Assembly: GCA_021647265.1 (NCBI GenBank)
Contig: JAKIVA010000006.1
Coordinates: forward strand, 1 to 64,000
DNA length: 64,000 bases
From: Lutibacter sp.
Lineage (GTDB): Bacteria; Bacteroidota; Bacteroidia; Flavobacteriales; Flavobacteriaceae
Reading direction: 5' to 3'
This document shows positions 1-8,193 of this stretch, one piece after another; position 1 is the stretch's first letter; every line of letters begins with the position of its first letter. Made by a program: the position numbers and the translations under genes. The notes under the pieces are model-generated. The model saw only the letters and a list, made by a program, of their open reading frames with translations, was not told the origin of the DNA and did no database searches.

Positions 1-650
1 AGGTTACATTAGATGCAAGTACATCAACAGTTCAGGGAACGGCAAGTTATTTATGGAACACAGGAGCAACAACTTCAACAATAGGAGTAGTAGAGCCAGG
101 AGTTTATGAAGTAACGGTAACAGATGGAGAAAATGGATGTTCAGCAACAGCAACAGTTGAAGTAATAGAAAACACATCAAATGTAGAAGCAGTAATCACA
201 GGAAACGAAGTATTAACGTGTGATACAACAGAGGTTACATTAGATGCAAGTACATCAACAGTTCAAGGAACGGTAAGTTATTTATGGAACACAGGAGCAA
301 CAACTTCAACAATAGGAGTAGTAGAGCCAGGAGTTTATGAAGTAACGGTAACAGATGGAGAAAATGGATGTTCAGCAACAGCAACAGTTGAAGTAATAGA
401 AAACACATCAAATGTAGAAGCAGTAATCACAGGAAACGAAGTATTAACGTGTGATACAACAGAGGTTACATTAGATGCAAGTACCTCTGTTACTCAGGGT
501 GAAGTTAGTTATTTATGGAGTAATGGAGCAACAACGGCAACAATAGCTGTAACAGAACCTGGATCCTATTCAGTAACTGTAAGTGATACTAGTAGTGGTT
601 GTTTTGGTTCAACAACTATAGAAATAACACAAGATATTACACCACGAGAA
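1..650 (+). repeat. 231-bp in-frame tandem repeat, two near-identical copies plus one degenerate copy
   Basis: Units start at 1, 232 and 463 with a period of exactly 231 bp (77 codons). Units 1 and 2 differ at only a few bases (for example cag/caa and gca/gta near 38 and 269). Unit 3 diverges after about 25 bases of identity. The array probably extends upstream out of the window. Such near identity points to recent duplication or gene conversion and is a place where short-read assemblies collapse. Confidence 0.9.
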
Positions 651-1208
651 ATCACAGGAGATTCAATAGATTTATGTATTGAAGATGAGACATATGATTT
701 AACCAATTTATTAGGCGATAATTTTGTATCAGGAGGTACTTGGGTAGATGTAAATAATAGCGAAGGGTTAACTGGAGACTTTTTTGACCCATCTATTGTT
801 AATCTTGAATCGTTTGAATTTACATATACGGAACCAGGAGATTGTGGACGAATTATAACAGTAATTGTAAATGTAAATGATGATTGTGTTGTTTTAGCAT
901 GTTCAACAGAAGAATTAACAATCTCTAAGGTTATAACTCCGAATAATGATGGAATTAATGACACTTTTGATTTACTTGGCCTAGAAGATTGTGGATTTAC
1001 ATTTAATGTACAAGTTTTCAATCGTTGGGGTAAAATGGTTTTCCAATCAAATAATTACCAAAATAATTGGAGAGGATATCCAAATGTTTCAGGATTAACA
1101 ATAGGTTCTAGCACTATTTTACCGACAGGAACATACTATTATGTTGTTAATGTATTAAGTAGTGGATTTAAACCAATTACAGGATATATATATTTAGGGA
1201 CTCACTAA
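1..1208 (+). CDS. C-terminal part of a SprB-repeat-like secreted adhesin with T9SS type B sorting domain (5' end outside window)
   Basis: The reading frame is open from the window edge (first full codon at 3) to TAA at 1206-1208, giving 401 residues and no start. The first two 77-residue repeats (bases 1-231 and 232-462) are almost identical; each carries VTVTDGENGCSATATVEV and LTCDTTEVTLDAST motifs like SprB repeats. A third, diverged copy runs to about 650. The last ~95 residues (VITPNNDGINDTF, then VFNRWGKMVF, ending GYIYLGTH) are the gliding-motility-associated C-terminal domain used as a type B T9SS sorting signal. The protein is therefore expected to cross the outer membrane through T9SS and stay on the cell surface or be released. 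The PorP/SprF gene 12 bp downstream fits, since such proteins serve particular type B substrates. The adhesin role is inferred from the repeats; the full protein is probably far larger. Confidence 0.85.
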   Translation, partial: VTLDASTSTVQGTASYLWNTGATTSTIGVVEPGVYEVTVTDGENGCSATATVEVIENTSNVEAVITGNEVLTCDTTEVTLDASTSTVQGTVSYLWNTGATTSTIGVVEPGVYEVTVTDGENGCSATATVEVIENTSNVEAVITGNEVLTCDTTEVTLDASTSVTQGEVSYLWSNGATTATIAVTEPGSYSVTVSDTSSGCFGSTTIEITQDITPREITGDSIDLCIEDETYDLTNLLGDNFVSGGTWVDVNNSEGLTGDFFDPSIVNLESFEFTYTEPGDCGRIITVIVNVNDDCVVLACSTEELTISKVITPNNDGINDTFDLLGLEDCGFTFNVQVFNRWGKMVFQSNNYQNNWRGYPNVSGLTIGSSTILPTGTYYYVVNVLSSGFKPITGYIYLGTH

Positions 1209-1220
1209 AAAAATAAAACT

Positions 1221-2144
1221 ATGAAACGTATAATTATAATTATAGTAATACTTATTTTAGGATTTGAACATTCTAATGCGCAACAATTGCCACAATTTAC
1301 ACAGTATATGTATAATACAATTGCTATTAACCCTGCATATGCAGGAAGTAGGAATGCATTAAGTATTGTTGGATTAAATAGAAATCAATGGGCTGGATTT
1401 GACGGTGGTCCTCAAACACAAACTTTATCAATACACTCTCCTTTACGAAATGAAAAAATAGGATTGGGTTTCTCATTAATTAACGATAAGGCTGGATATG
1501 AAAATTTCACGTATGCATTTGCAGACTTTTCATACACCATCAAAGCTAGTGAGGATGTTAATGTAAGTTTTGGTTTAAAAGCAGGGATGACCTATTATAA
1601 ATTATCTGAAGAGTTATACAATGCTACTGAAGTAAATCAAGACCCGTATTTTAATGATAGATTAAATAGGTGGAATTCTAATTTTGGAGCAGGTATTTTA
1701 GTTCACTCAGATAAATGGTATTTGGGCTTGTCAATACCAAAGATGATTAATCACGACTTAAATAATGATACTGAATATGCAGCATTAGAGAGAGTTCATT
1801 ATTATGCAATTGGAGGTTATGTGTTAGATTTAAATGATAATTTAAAATTTAAACCATCCTTTATGTTTAAATACACTAAAGGAGCTCCAATTTCAACAGA
1901 TTTAACCGCAAATTTTTTGTTTAATGAAAAGTTTTGGTTGGGAGGTTCTTATAGGCTTAATGGTCAACAAAATGCTTTGGGTGCTTTAGTAGATTTTCAG
2001 GTATCAGATCAATTTAGGGTTGGTTATACGTATGAAATTCCAACAGGAGAAATTAGACCTTATACTTCAGGATCACATGAAATACTGTTGATGTATGAAT
2101 TCAGATTCTTGAAAAGAAAACAAAAATCTCCAAGATATTTTTAA
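1221..2144 (+). CDS. PorP/SprF family type IX secretion outer-membrane protein
   Basis: This 307-residue protein has a signal peptide (MKRIIIIIVILILGF, cleavage near SNAQ at 18-21) followed by the family's hallmark QLPQFTQYMYN and NPAYAGS (about 22-43), then a string of amphipathic strands expected for a beta-barrel of the outer membrane. PorP/SprF proteins work with the T9SS translocon; SprF is needed for SprB secretion in Flavobacterium johnsoniae, and paralogues are usually encoded next to the type B CTD protein they help export or anchor. That is the arrangement here, 12 bp after the adhesin and 10 bp before the OmpA-like gene, so the three are probably one transcript. The family call is firm; the dedicated substrate is inferred from position. 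Confidence 0.92.
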   Translation: MKRIIIIIVILILGFEHSNAQQLPQFTQYMYNTIAINPAYAGSRNALSIVGLNRNQWAGFDGGPQTQTLSIHSPLRNEKIGLGFSLINDKAGYENFTYAFADFSYTIKASEDVNVSFGLKAGMTYYKLSEELYNATEVNQDPYFNDRLNRWNSNFGAGILVHSDKWYLGLSIPKMINHDLNNDTEYAALERVHYYAIGGYVLDLNDNLKFKPSFMFKYTKGAPISTDLTANFLFNEKFWLGGSYRLNGQQNALGALVDFQVSDQFRVGYTYEIPTGEIRPYTSGSHEILLMYEFRFLKRKQKSPRYF

Positions 2145-2154
2145 CCAAATAAAG

Positions 2155-4083
2155 ATGAATATTATGAAAAACATAAAAATTTTATTTATAGCATTTGTTT
2201 TGATAGGTGCATCAACGTTTGGTCAAACAGCAAAACAAAAAAAAGCAGATAGAGAATATAATAACTTTTCATTTGTAAAAGCAATTAAAACCTATGAGAA
2301 GTTAATTGATACGAGTTTTAATGAACAGTATGCAATGCGTAAATTAGGTGATGCATATATTATGTTACGTCAACCTGAAAAAGCATTATCTATTTATAAA
2401 AAAGTTGTTGAGCAAAAAAATGTACCTTCAGAATATTACTTGTACTATGCTCAAACATTAAGAGCCAATGGGAAATATGAAGCTTCAAAAAAATGGATGA
2501 AAAAATATAAGGAAGCTGGTAATGAAAAAGATTCAAGAGTTAAAGATTTTTTTAAAAACAAAGATTTAGCAAGTGCTATTTTTAATTCGAAAGAACAGAA
2601 TACTTTAAAAAAGTTAAATATCAATACTAAATTTAATGAATTTGGAGCTGTACTTTTAGATAAGGATATTGTTTTTGCTTCGTCGCGTGATGAAGGTGTT
2701 TCTGTAAAAAGATTATATGCTTGGGATAAACAACCTATGTTAGATGTGTTTGAAACACCTTTAGAAGGAGGTTCTGTTGAAAATACAATAAAACTAAAAG
2801 GAGAGGTAAATTCAATACAGCATGATGGTCCGGTTACATTTAATAGTGAAGGAACCAAAATGTACTTCTCAAGAAACAATTATTTTGAATCAAAGAAAAT
2901 TAATGATGATAAAGGAATAATGCATGTTGGAATTTATAGTGCTGAGTTAGTTGATGGTAAGTGGATACATGTAAAACCAACAAATTTAAATAACCCAAAT
3001 TATATTGTATATCACCCTTCATTAAGTAAGGATGGAAAAAAATTATACTTTGCATCTGATATGCCAGGAGGCTTTGGAGGTACAGATATTTATGTAAGTG
3101 AAGTGTTAGAAGATGGGTCTTTAGGAGCTCCTACTAATTTAGGAGAGATTATTAATACTGAAGGTAACGAGGCATTTCCATTTATAGATTCAGAAGATGA
3201 AACCTTGTATTTTTCATCAGATGGTCATGTAGGATTTGGTTTAATGGATGTTTTTGCAACTGTTAAAGATGAAAATGATAAAATTGTTAATATTATAAAT
3301 TTAGGTAAGCCAATAAATAGTAAAAAAGATGATTTTGGATATTATTTATTTGATAATGGGTTTAAAGGATTTATTTCATCTAATAGAAAAGGCGGAGTAG
3401 GTGGTGATGACATTTATGCTTTCACTAGAATTCCTCCATTAACCTTAAAAGGCCAAATTTTTGATGCTGTAAATAATGAACCTGTGGAAGGAGCTAAAGT
3501 TATTTTAGCAAGACAAAATGGAGAAGAAGTAGCCTATTTTATTACGAAAAAAGATGGATCGTATCAACATTTAATAGATAGAGACAAAAACTTTGTTTTA
3601 AAAGGCTCTAAAGAAAAATATCAAGATGTATCCGTTAATTTCAATTCATTTGGTTTAGAAAAAGAAAAAGAGTTAGTAGTAAATTTAAACATTCCACTTG
3701 CTCCAATTGAAGATGTAGTAATTTTAGCAGATTTAGAAACTATTTATTTTGATCTAGATAAATCCAATATAAGACCTGATGCTGCGTTAGAATTAGATAA
3801 AGTTGTTGCTTTAATGAATAAATATCCAAGGATGGTTATTAGACTTGAGTCACATACTGATAGTAGAGCAGATGACCAATATAATTTTAGATTATCTAAC
3901 AGAAGAGCTAAATCAACGTATAACTATATAATATCTAAAGGGATAGAAGCTGATAGAATTACAAAATACGAAGGTTTTGGAGAAACTCAGTTAGTAAATA
4001 AATGCTCAAATGGAGTTAAATGTTCTGAAGAAGAACATCAATTAAATAGAAGAACAGAATTTATTATAGTTAAAATGAAATAA
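2155..4083 (+). CDS. OmpA family protein with TPR, PD40 propeller and carboxypeptidase-regulatory-like domains
   Basis: The 642 residues read as a signal peptide (1-23, GASTFGQ), tetratricopeptide-like helices (about 30-130), WD40/PD40 propeller repeats (about 165-430, with YFASDMPGGFGGTDIYVS and YFSSDGHVGFGLMDVFA), a CarboxypepD_reg-like fold (about 433-505, LKGQIFDAVNNEPVEGAKV) and a C-terminal OmpA peptidoglycan-binding domain (about 525-642, IYFDLDKSNIRPDA, then HTDSRADDQYNFRLSNRRA). It should sit in the periplasm or outer membrane and tether the PorP/SprF complex to peptidoglycan. This domain order is common beside PorP genes in Flavobacteriia. ATG 2155 and ATG 2164 are both possible starts. 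It is the last gene of the three-gene set; a hairpin with a T-run follows at 4091-4174. Confidence 0.88.
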   Translation: MNIMKNIKILFIAFVLIGASTFGQTAKQKKADREYNNFSFVKAIKTYEKLIDTSFNEQYAMRKLGDAYIMLRQPEKALSIYKKVVEQKNVPSEYYLYYAQTLRANGKYEASKKWMKKYKEAGNEKDSRVKDFFKNKDLASAIFNSKEQNTLKKLNINTKFNEFGAVLLDKDIVFASSRDEGVSVKRLYAWDKQPMLDVFETPLEGGSVENTIKLKGEVNSIQHDGPVTFNSEGTKMYFSRNNYFESKKINDDKGIMHVGIYSAELVDGKWIHVKPTNLNNPNYIVYHPSLSKDGKKLYFASDMPGGFGGTDIYVSEVLEDGSLGAPTNLGEIINTEGNEAFPFIDSEDETLYFSSDGHVGFGLMDVFATVKDENDKIVNIINLGKPINSKKDDFGYYLFDNGFKGFISSNRKGGVGGDDIYAFTRIPPLTLKGQIFDAVNNEPVEGAKVILARQNGEEVAYFITKKDGSYQHLIDRDKNFVLKGSKEKYQDVSVNFNSFGLEKEKELVVNLNIPLAPIEDVVILADLETIYFDLDKSNIRPDAALELDKVVALMNKYPRMVIRLESHTDSRADDQYNFRLSNRRAKSTYNYIISKGIEADRITKYEGFGETQLVNKCSNGVKCSEEEHQLNRRTEFIIVKMK

Positions 4084-4090
4084 AAACTAG

Positions 4091-4174
4091 GCAGTTGTAA
4101 AATAATAGACTTTGATTATACTACCGTTGTGGGGACGACAATTTCTCAAGGTATTATTTGCAACTGCTTTTTTT
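4091..4174 (+). terminator. Long-stem terminator-like inverted repeat after the OmpA gene
   Basis: GCAGTTGTAAAATAATA (4091-4107) is nearly the reverse complement of TATTATTTGCAACTGC (4152-4167), and the second arm runs into a T-run (4168-4174), 8 bp after the OmpA stop. The ~44-nt loop contains the first copy of the TACCGTTGTGG repeat, so a repeat element may have inserted into an older terminator. Confidence 0.5.
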
Positions 4175-4257
4175 AATTACCGTTGTGGAGACGACAATCT
4201 CTCGAGGTACTTATTTGTAACTAAACTTTTAACACTACCGTTGTGGAGACGCTATTG
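4122..4257 (+). repeat. Short direct repeats TACCGTTGTGG-rGACG, three copies
   Basis: TACCGTTGTGGGGACGACAA starts at 4122, TACCGTTGTGGAGACGACAA at 4178 and TACCGTTGTGGAGACG at 4236, giving spacings of 56 and 58 bp. The first two copies remain similar for ~44 bp (through TCnaGGTAnTTATTTGnAACT), so this is a decayed tandem duplication of a ~57-bp unit rather than regular repeats with unique spacers. Confidence 0.75.
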
Positions 4258-4285
4258 TTTTTAATTTACTTTTTCAAATTTGAGT

Positions 4286-4465
4286 TTATAGCAATACATA
4301 ATTTTCTGGAGTCGTGTTTTCTCCTAAGTTATTAGTATAGCTAAAATCAGGAATTAGCGTATTAATGTAAATTCTTGAAATAGTTCTTTTTTTACGTTTA
4401 ATAGTGTTTTTAATTACTTTTAAATGGGGTTCTTTAATGTTGTTATACAAAGATGTTGATTTCAT
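4286..4465 (-). CDS. Small uncharacterised basic protein, 59 aa
   Basis: An ATG at 4465 opens a 59-codon frame to TAA at 4286. The product begins MKSTSLYNNIKEPHLKV, has a basic stretch KRKKRTISRIY (about 24-33) and ends GENTTPENYVLL. It has no signal peptide or membrane segment. It begins 57 bp after the CAP lipoprotein gene on the same strand and could be cotranscribed. Its amino-acid composition looks protein-like rather than random for such AT-rich DNA, and it fills an otherwise empty 240-bp stretch. I do not recognise a family. Confidence 0.4.
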   Translation of the reverse strand: MKSTSLYNNIKEPHLKVIKNTIKRKKRTISRIYINTLIPDFSYTNNLGENTTPENYVLL

Positions 4466-4521
4466 AATACAGTTATTTTATTATGTAACTTAATTAGCTA
4501 CTGGGGTTTATAAATAATTTA

Positions 4522-5025
4522 TTATTTTTTTATAAATATTTGGGTAAAGTAATTTCTACCTTCATTATTAGATTCAGTTGAGATACCAAAATGAGTATAG
4601 TTTGGATTTTCAATTATTGCTCGGTGACTATCACTATTTAACCAACCATTAACAACACCTTGTGCAGAATTAAAGCCATATGCAACATTTTCACCAACAG
4701 AAATGGCTCCAGCGTTCTCAACTAAAGTTTGTGTACGTTCATTGAAGTTATCATGATTTACTTCTCCTATTTCAACCATATATTTGCTATGCCCATCTGC
4801 AACACCCGAAATAATATTTAAGGGTTTTAAGGATGTTAACCCTTCACTCTCTCTATAATCGTTAATTAAATTTAATATTTCAGTTTCTATTTCGGAGTAT
4901 GAAACGTTTGTATTTACAACTTCGCTATTTTCGTTAAAATAGATTCCTTCATCTTCTTTTGAGCAAGAAAATAAAACAGAACTTAGAAAGACTAGTAAAA
5001 GAAGTTTTAGGGCATGGGGTTTCAT
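4522..5025 (-). CDS. CAP (SCP/PR-1) domain lipoprotein
   Basis: With the start at ATG 5025 (MKPHALKLLLLVFLSSVLFSC) the 167-residue protein has a clean lipoprotein signal peptide with the lipobox cysteine at residue 21. An upstream ATG at 5112 would add 29 residues that spoil this signal, so 5025 is preferred. The CAP fold follows: ILNLINDYRESEGL, GHSKYMVEIGEVNHDNF (conserved His), GENVAYG and GWLNSDSHRAIIENPNYTHF. These are the family's cavity-forming motifs. Bacterial CAP proteins are extracytoplasmic; no enzymatic activity can be assigned, though lipid or cell-wall binding is suggested for the family. The gene stands alone on minus with a 288-bp AT-rich upstream region containing an inverted repeat (5061-5124). 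Confidence 0.88.
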   Translation of the reverse strand: MKPHALKLLLLVFLSSVLFSCSKEDEGIYFNENSEVVNTNVSYSEIETEILNLINDYRESEGLTSLKPLNIISGVADGHSKYMVEIGEVNHDNFNERTQTLVENAGAISVGENVAYGFNSAQGVVNGWLNSDSHRAIIENPNYTHFGISTESNNEGRNYFTQIFIKK

Positions 5026-5060
5026 TGTAATGGGGTTTTTGGGGTTAGGGGTTAAAGTTA

Positions 5061-5124
5061 ATTCAGTGTGATTATACTGTAAATTTGTAACTAGCAAAAC
5101 AATTGGGTACAATCACTACTGAAT
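5061..5124. promoter_or_regulatory. Imperfect inverted repeat upstream of the CAP gene
   Basis: ATTCAGTGTGATT (5061-5073) and AATCACTACTGAAT (5111-5124) are inverted copies except for one extra base, separated by 37 bp and centred ~65 bp upstream of the CAP start. This could be an operator for a dimeric regulator or chance in AT-rich DNA. Confidence 0.25.
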
Positions 5125-5312
5125 TACCTTTTTACTAAAATATTTTTTCAAATCATGTTAATGAATTTAGGGGTTTATGATATTTTAACAGTACTAAAGT
5201 ATAAATTACTTTTTATAAAAACAAATATTTTACCATTTATTTATTAAAATCAACCATATATTGTATAAATCACGCATTTTATTTACTTAGAATATGGTAA
5301 TACATTATTATT

Positions 5313-7349
5313 CTAATCATATTTCAAAAGACCGGCACGTTGTAATAAAGCGGTGTTTGTAGGTTTTTTGCCCCTAAAATTAACATACAAATTCATAGGT
5401 TTTATCGTGCCTCCTTTTTCTAAAATATTTAATTTGAATTTTTGTGCAATTTGTTTGTTAAAAATGCCATTTTCTAAAAAAAGTGAAAAAGCATCAGCAT
5501 CTAAAACTTCAGCCCATTTGTATGAATAATATCCTGAAGAATAACCTCCTTGAAAAATATGTGAAAAAGAGGTACTCATACAATTCTCTTTAACATCTGG
5601 AAATAATTGTGTATTTTTAAAAGCTTGAGACTCAAACTTTTTAACATTGTCAATTACTGCTGGGTTCTTGCTATGCCAGTTCATATCTAAAATACCAAAA
5701 CTTAATTGACGTAAAGTTTGCATTCCTTCTAAAAAGTTAGAAGACTTTTTAATTTTATCAATTAAATCTATTGGGATAATATTATTTGTTTTAAAATGTT
5801 TAGCAAATAAACTCAATGCTTCTTTTTCATAACACCAATTTTCAAATAATTGACTAGGGAGTTCAACAAAATCCCAATAAACATTAGTTCCAGATAAACT
5901 AGGATATGTTGTATTTGCCAACATTCCATGCAGTGCATGGCCAAATTCATGAAATAAGGTTGTAACTTCATTAAAAGTTAATAAAGAAGGTTTGGTATTT
6001 GTAGGTTTGGTGAAATTACAAACAATAGATATATGTGGTCTAGAATTTTCTAAGCCTTTTTTCCATTGATCTTTAAATGATGTCATCCAAGCTCCATTAC
6101 GTTTTCCTTTTCTAGGGAAAAAGTCGGTATATAATATAGCAATATAGTTATCAGTTGCATCAGTAACTTTATAAGTTTTAACATCTTTATGGTACTTGTC
6201 AATAGTGAAAATTTCTTCAAAGTTTAAATCATAAAGTTTATTTGCAACCGTAAATACACCCTCAATTACATTTTCTAATTTAAAATAAGGTTTGAGTTGT
6301 TCTTCTTCTAAATCAAAAAGTTCTTTTTTTAGTTTTTCAGAATAATAAGCGCTATCCCATTTTTCTAATTGTACTATCTCATCTTTTTTGGCAAACTTTG
6401 ACAAGTTGTCAAATTCTTTTTGTGCGGCGGGTTTCGCTTTTGATAATAAATCATTCAAAAAAACATATACATTTTCAGGTGATTCAGCCATTCGCTCTTC
6501 TAAAACAAAATGAGAATGCGATTTATACCCTAACAGGTTGGCTCTTTTATGTCGTAACTTAACTAGGTCTAAAACTATTTGTTGGTTATCATTATCATTA
6601 TTTCTAAAAGCTTTTGCTCCAAATGCTTTTGCCATTTTTTTTCTAAGTTCCCTTGAATCAGCGTAAGTCATAAATGGAATATAACTTGGATAATCTAATG
6701 TGAAAATCCAACCTTTTTTCTGAAGCTGTTTGGCTAATATTTGAGCGGCTTCAATAGTGCTTTCAGGAAGTCCTTTTAATTGGTCTTTATTTGTTAGATG
6801 AAGTTTAAAATCCTGATTTTCAGCTAATACATTCTCTCCGAATTGTAGTTTTAATTTTGAAAGTTTTGTGTCAATAATCCGTAATTCAGATTTTTCTTTT
6901 TTAGTTAAATTAGCGCCATTTCTAACAAAATTTTTATATTTTTTGGTCAATAGCATATCTTGTTCAGCAGTTAAATTCAGGTCGCTTTTTATATTATAAA
7001 CCAATTGAACTCTTTTGAAAAGTTTTTTGTTTAATGTGATGTCATTTGAAAATGCTGATAGCATTGGTGAGATATCTTGTGCAATTTTTTGAATTTCATC
7101 ACTAGTTTCAGCAGAATTCAAATTAAAAAAAATACTTGAAATACTGTTTAATTTTTGTCCAGAAAATTCTAGCGCTTCAAGTGTGTTTTCAAAAGTTGGT
7201 GCTTCAGGATTGTTACAAATTACTTCAATTTCGGCTTTTGCAAGGTTAATTGCTTTTTTAAAAGCAGGTTTAAAATGGTCATTTTTAATTTTTGAAAATG
7301 GAGCTGTTGAAAAAGGGGTATTATAGTTTTCTAATAGTGGATTACTCAT
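5313..7349 (-). CDS. M3 family metallopeptidase (oligopeptidase A / peptidyl-dipeptidase Dcp type)
   Basis: This 678-residue protein matches the usual M3A length (~680-700). The zinc site HEFGH is at 467-471 (FHEFGHALHGML) and the third ligand Glu is at about 496 (DFVELPSQ). The C-terminal substrate-recognition region GGYSSGYYSYKWAEVLDADAF is typical of the Dcp/OpdA group. It cleaves short peptides. No signal peptide is visible, so a cytoplasmic role in recycling peptides is likely. Without residue-level comparison Dcp (dipeptides off the C-terminus) and OpdA/PrlC (endo-oligopeptidase) cannot be separated. It stands alone on minus; the 300 bp between it and purE hold only a small doubtful ORF. 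Confidence 0.92.
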   Translation of the reverse strand: MSNPLLENYNTPFSTAPFSKIKNDHFKPAFKKAINLAKAEIEVICNNPEAPTFENTLEALEFSGQKLNSISSIFFNLNSAETSDEIQKIAQDISPMLSAFSNDITLNKKLFKRVQLVYNIKSDLNLTAEQDMLLTKKYKNFVRNGANLTKKEKSELRIIDTKLSKLKLQFGENVLAENQDFKLHLTNKDQLKGLPESTIEAAQILAKQLQKKGWIFTLDYPSYIPFMTYADSRELRKKMAKAFGAKAFRNNDNDNQQIVLDLVKLRHKRANLLGYKSHSHFVLEERMAESPENVYVFLNDLLSKAKPAAQKEFDNLSKFAKKDEIVQLEKWDSAYYSEKLKKELFDLEEEQLKPYFKLENVIEGVFTVANKLYDLNFEEIFTIDKYHKDVKTYKVTDATDNYIAILYTDFFPRKGKRNGAWMTSFKDQWKKGLENSRPHISIVCNFTKPTNTKPSLLTFNEVTTLFHEFGHALHGMLANTTYPSLSGTNVYWDFVELPSQLFENWCYEKEALSLFAKHFKTNNIIPIDLIDKIKKSSNFLEGMQTLRQLSFGILDMNWHSKNPAVIDNVKKFESQAFKNTQLFPDVKENCMSTSFSHIFQGGYSSGYYSYKWAEVLDADAFSLFLENGIFNKQIAQKFKLNILEKGGTIKPMNLYVNFRGKKPTNTALLQRAGLLKYD

Positions 7350-7526
7350 ATTTGTAATATAGAAATAAAAATTATTTTTTGTAAAGATATTATAAAGTGT
7401 CTTAATTTTTAGTGCTAGTTCTAAAATTAGTTAGGGAGATATATTTTAACATTTTTTTTTGCTAAAACAGATACTTAAAATTGAAATTTCACGTTTAAAT
7501 ATTGAGTTAATTATTGAAAGATAAGA

Positions 7527-7655
7527 ATGATGAATAAATCCATCTCAAAATCAAAAAATTACAAAAGAATTAAAATAAACACACTGGTAAGTGATTTTAG
7601 TTTCAAAAATAAAAAAGGACAAAAAAAATCACCTAAGAAAATAGTATCTTTATAA
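7527..7655 (+). CDS. Doubtful small lysine-rich ORF, 42 aa
   Basis: Within the otherwise empty 7350-7649 interval, ATG 7527 (or 7530) opens a 42-codon frame ending at 7655, convergent with and overlapping the purE stop by 6 bp. The product is very basic ([14 protein letters not shown], then [17 protein letters not shown]). Lysine richness is partly expected from AAA-rich DNA, so this may be a chance frame. Confidence 0.22.
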   Translation: MMNKSISKSKNYKRIKINTLVSDFSFKNKKGQKKSPKKIVSL

Positions 7656-8141
7656 GTCTTTTTTAAGTTTTATACCTGCTTCAATAACCGTATTTTTTAA
7701 GTTTTCTTTAAAATCAATAATGGTATTTTGAATATTTTCATTAGAACTTCCTATAATTTGAGCTGCTAGGATACCCGCATTTTTAGCACCGTTAAGGGCA
7801 ACAGTAGCAACAGGAACACCGTTGGGCATTTGTAAAATAGATAAAATAGAATCCCAGCCATCAATAGAGTTTGAAGATTTGATAGGAACTCCAATAATTG
7901 GGAGAGGGCTTATTGAAGCTACCATTCCAGGTAAGTGCGCTGCACCTCCAGCACCGGCAATTATTACAGAAATTCCTCTTGCATGAGCATTTTTAGCATA
8001 ATCAAATAATTTTTCGGGAGTTCTATGTGCAGAGACAATGTCAACTTCAGTTTTAATATTAAAACTTTGTAAAATATCTATAGCTTGTTGCATAATTGGA
8101 AGGTCTGAGTTGCTTCCCATAATAATTCCTACTTTGCCCAT
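7650..8141 (-). CDS. purE: N5-carboxyaminoimidazole ribonucleotide mutase
   Basis: The 163-residue protein is a class I PurE, which converts N5-CAIR to CAIR in purine synthesis. Visible motifs are [10 protein letters not shown] (8-17, phosphate binding), SAHRTPE with the catalytic His38, and [15 protein letters not shown]. Length is standard. It follows purK by 52 bp on the same strand, the normal partner that makes N5-CAIR, so the pair is translated from one message. Nothing unusual. Confidence 0.97.
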   Translation of the reverse strand: MGKVGIIMGSNSDLPIMQQAIDILQSFNIKTEVDIVSAHRTPEKLFDYAKNAHARGISVIIAGAGGAAHLPGMVASISPLPIIGVPIKSSNSIDGWDSILSILQMPNGVPVATVALNGAKNAGILAAQIIGSSNENIQNTIIDFKENLKNTVIEAGIKLKKDL

Positions 8142-8193
8142 AATTTATATGTATTAAAAGATTCAAAGATTCAAACTTAATTTTCTCTATTCA

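Noticed and set aside
566..1021. 151-aa minus-strand ORF opposite the adhesin
   Set aside because: Serine/valine-rich antisense of repetitive coding sequence; the plus frame has the clear T9SS C-terminal domain.
4122..4257. CRISPR-like repeats with ~40-bp spacers
   Set aside because: Only three copies, the so-called spacers of the first two are similar to each other, and no cas genes are near. A decayed tandem duplication fits better.
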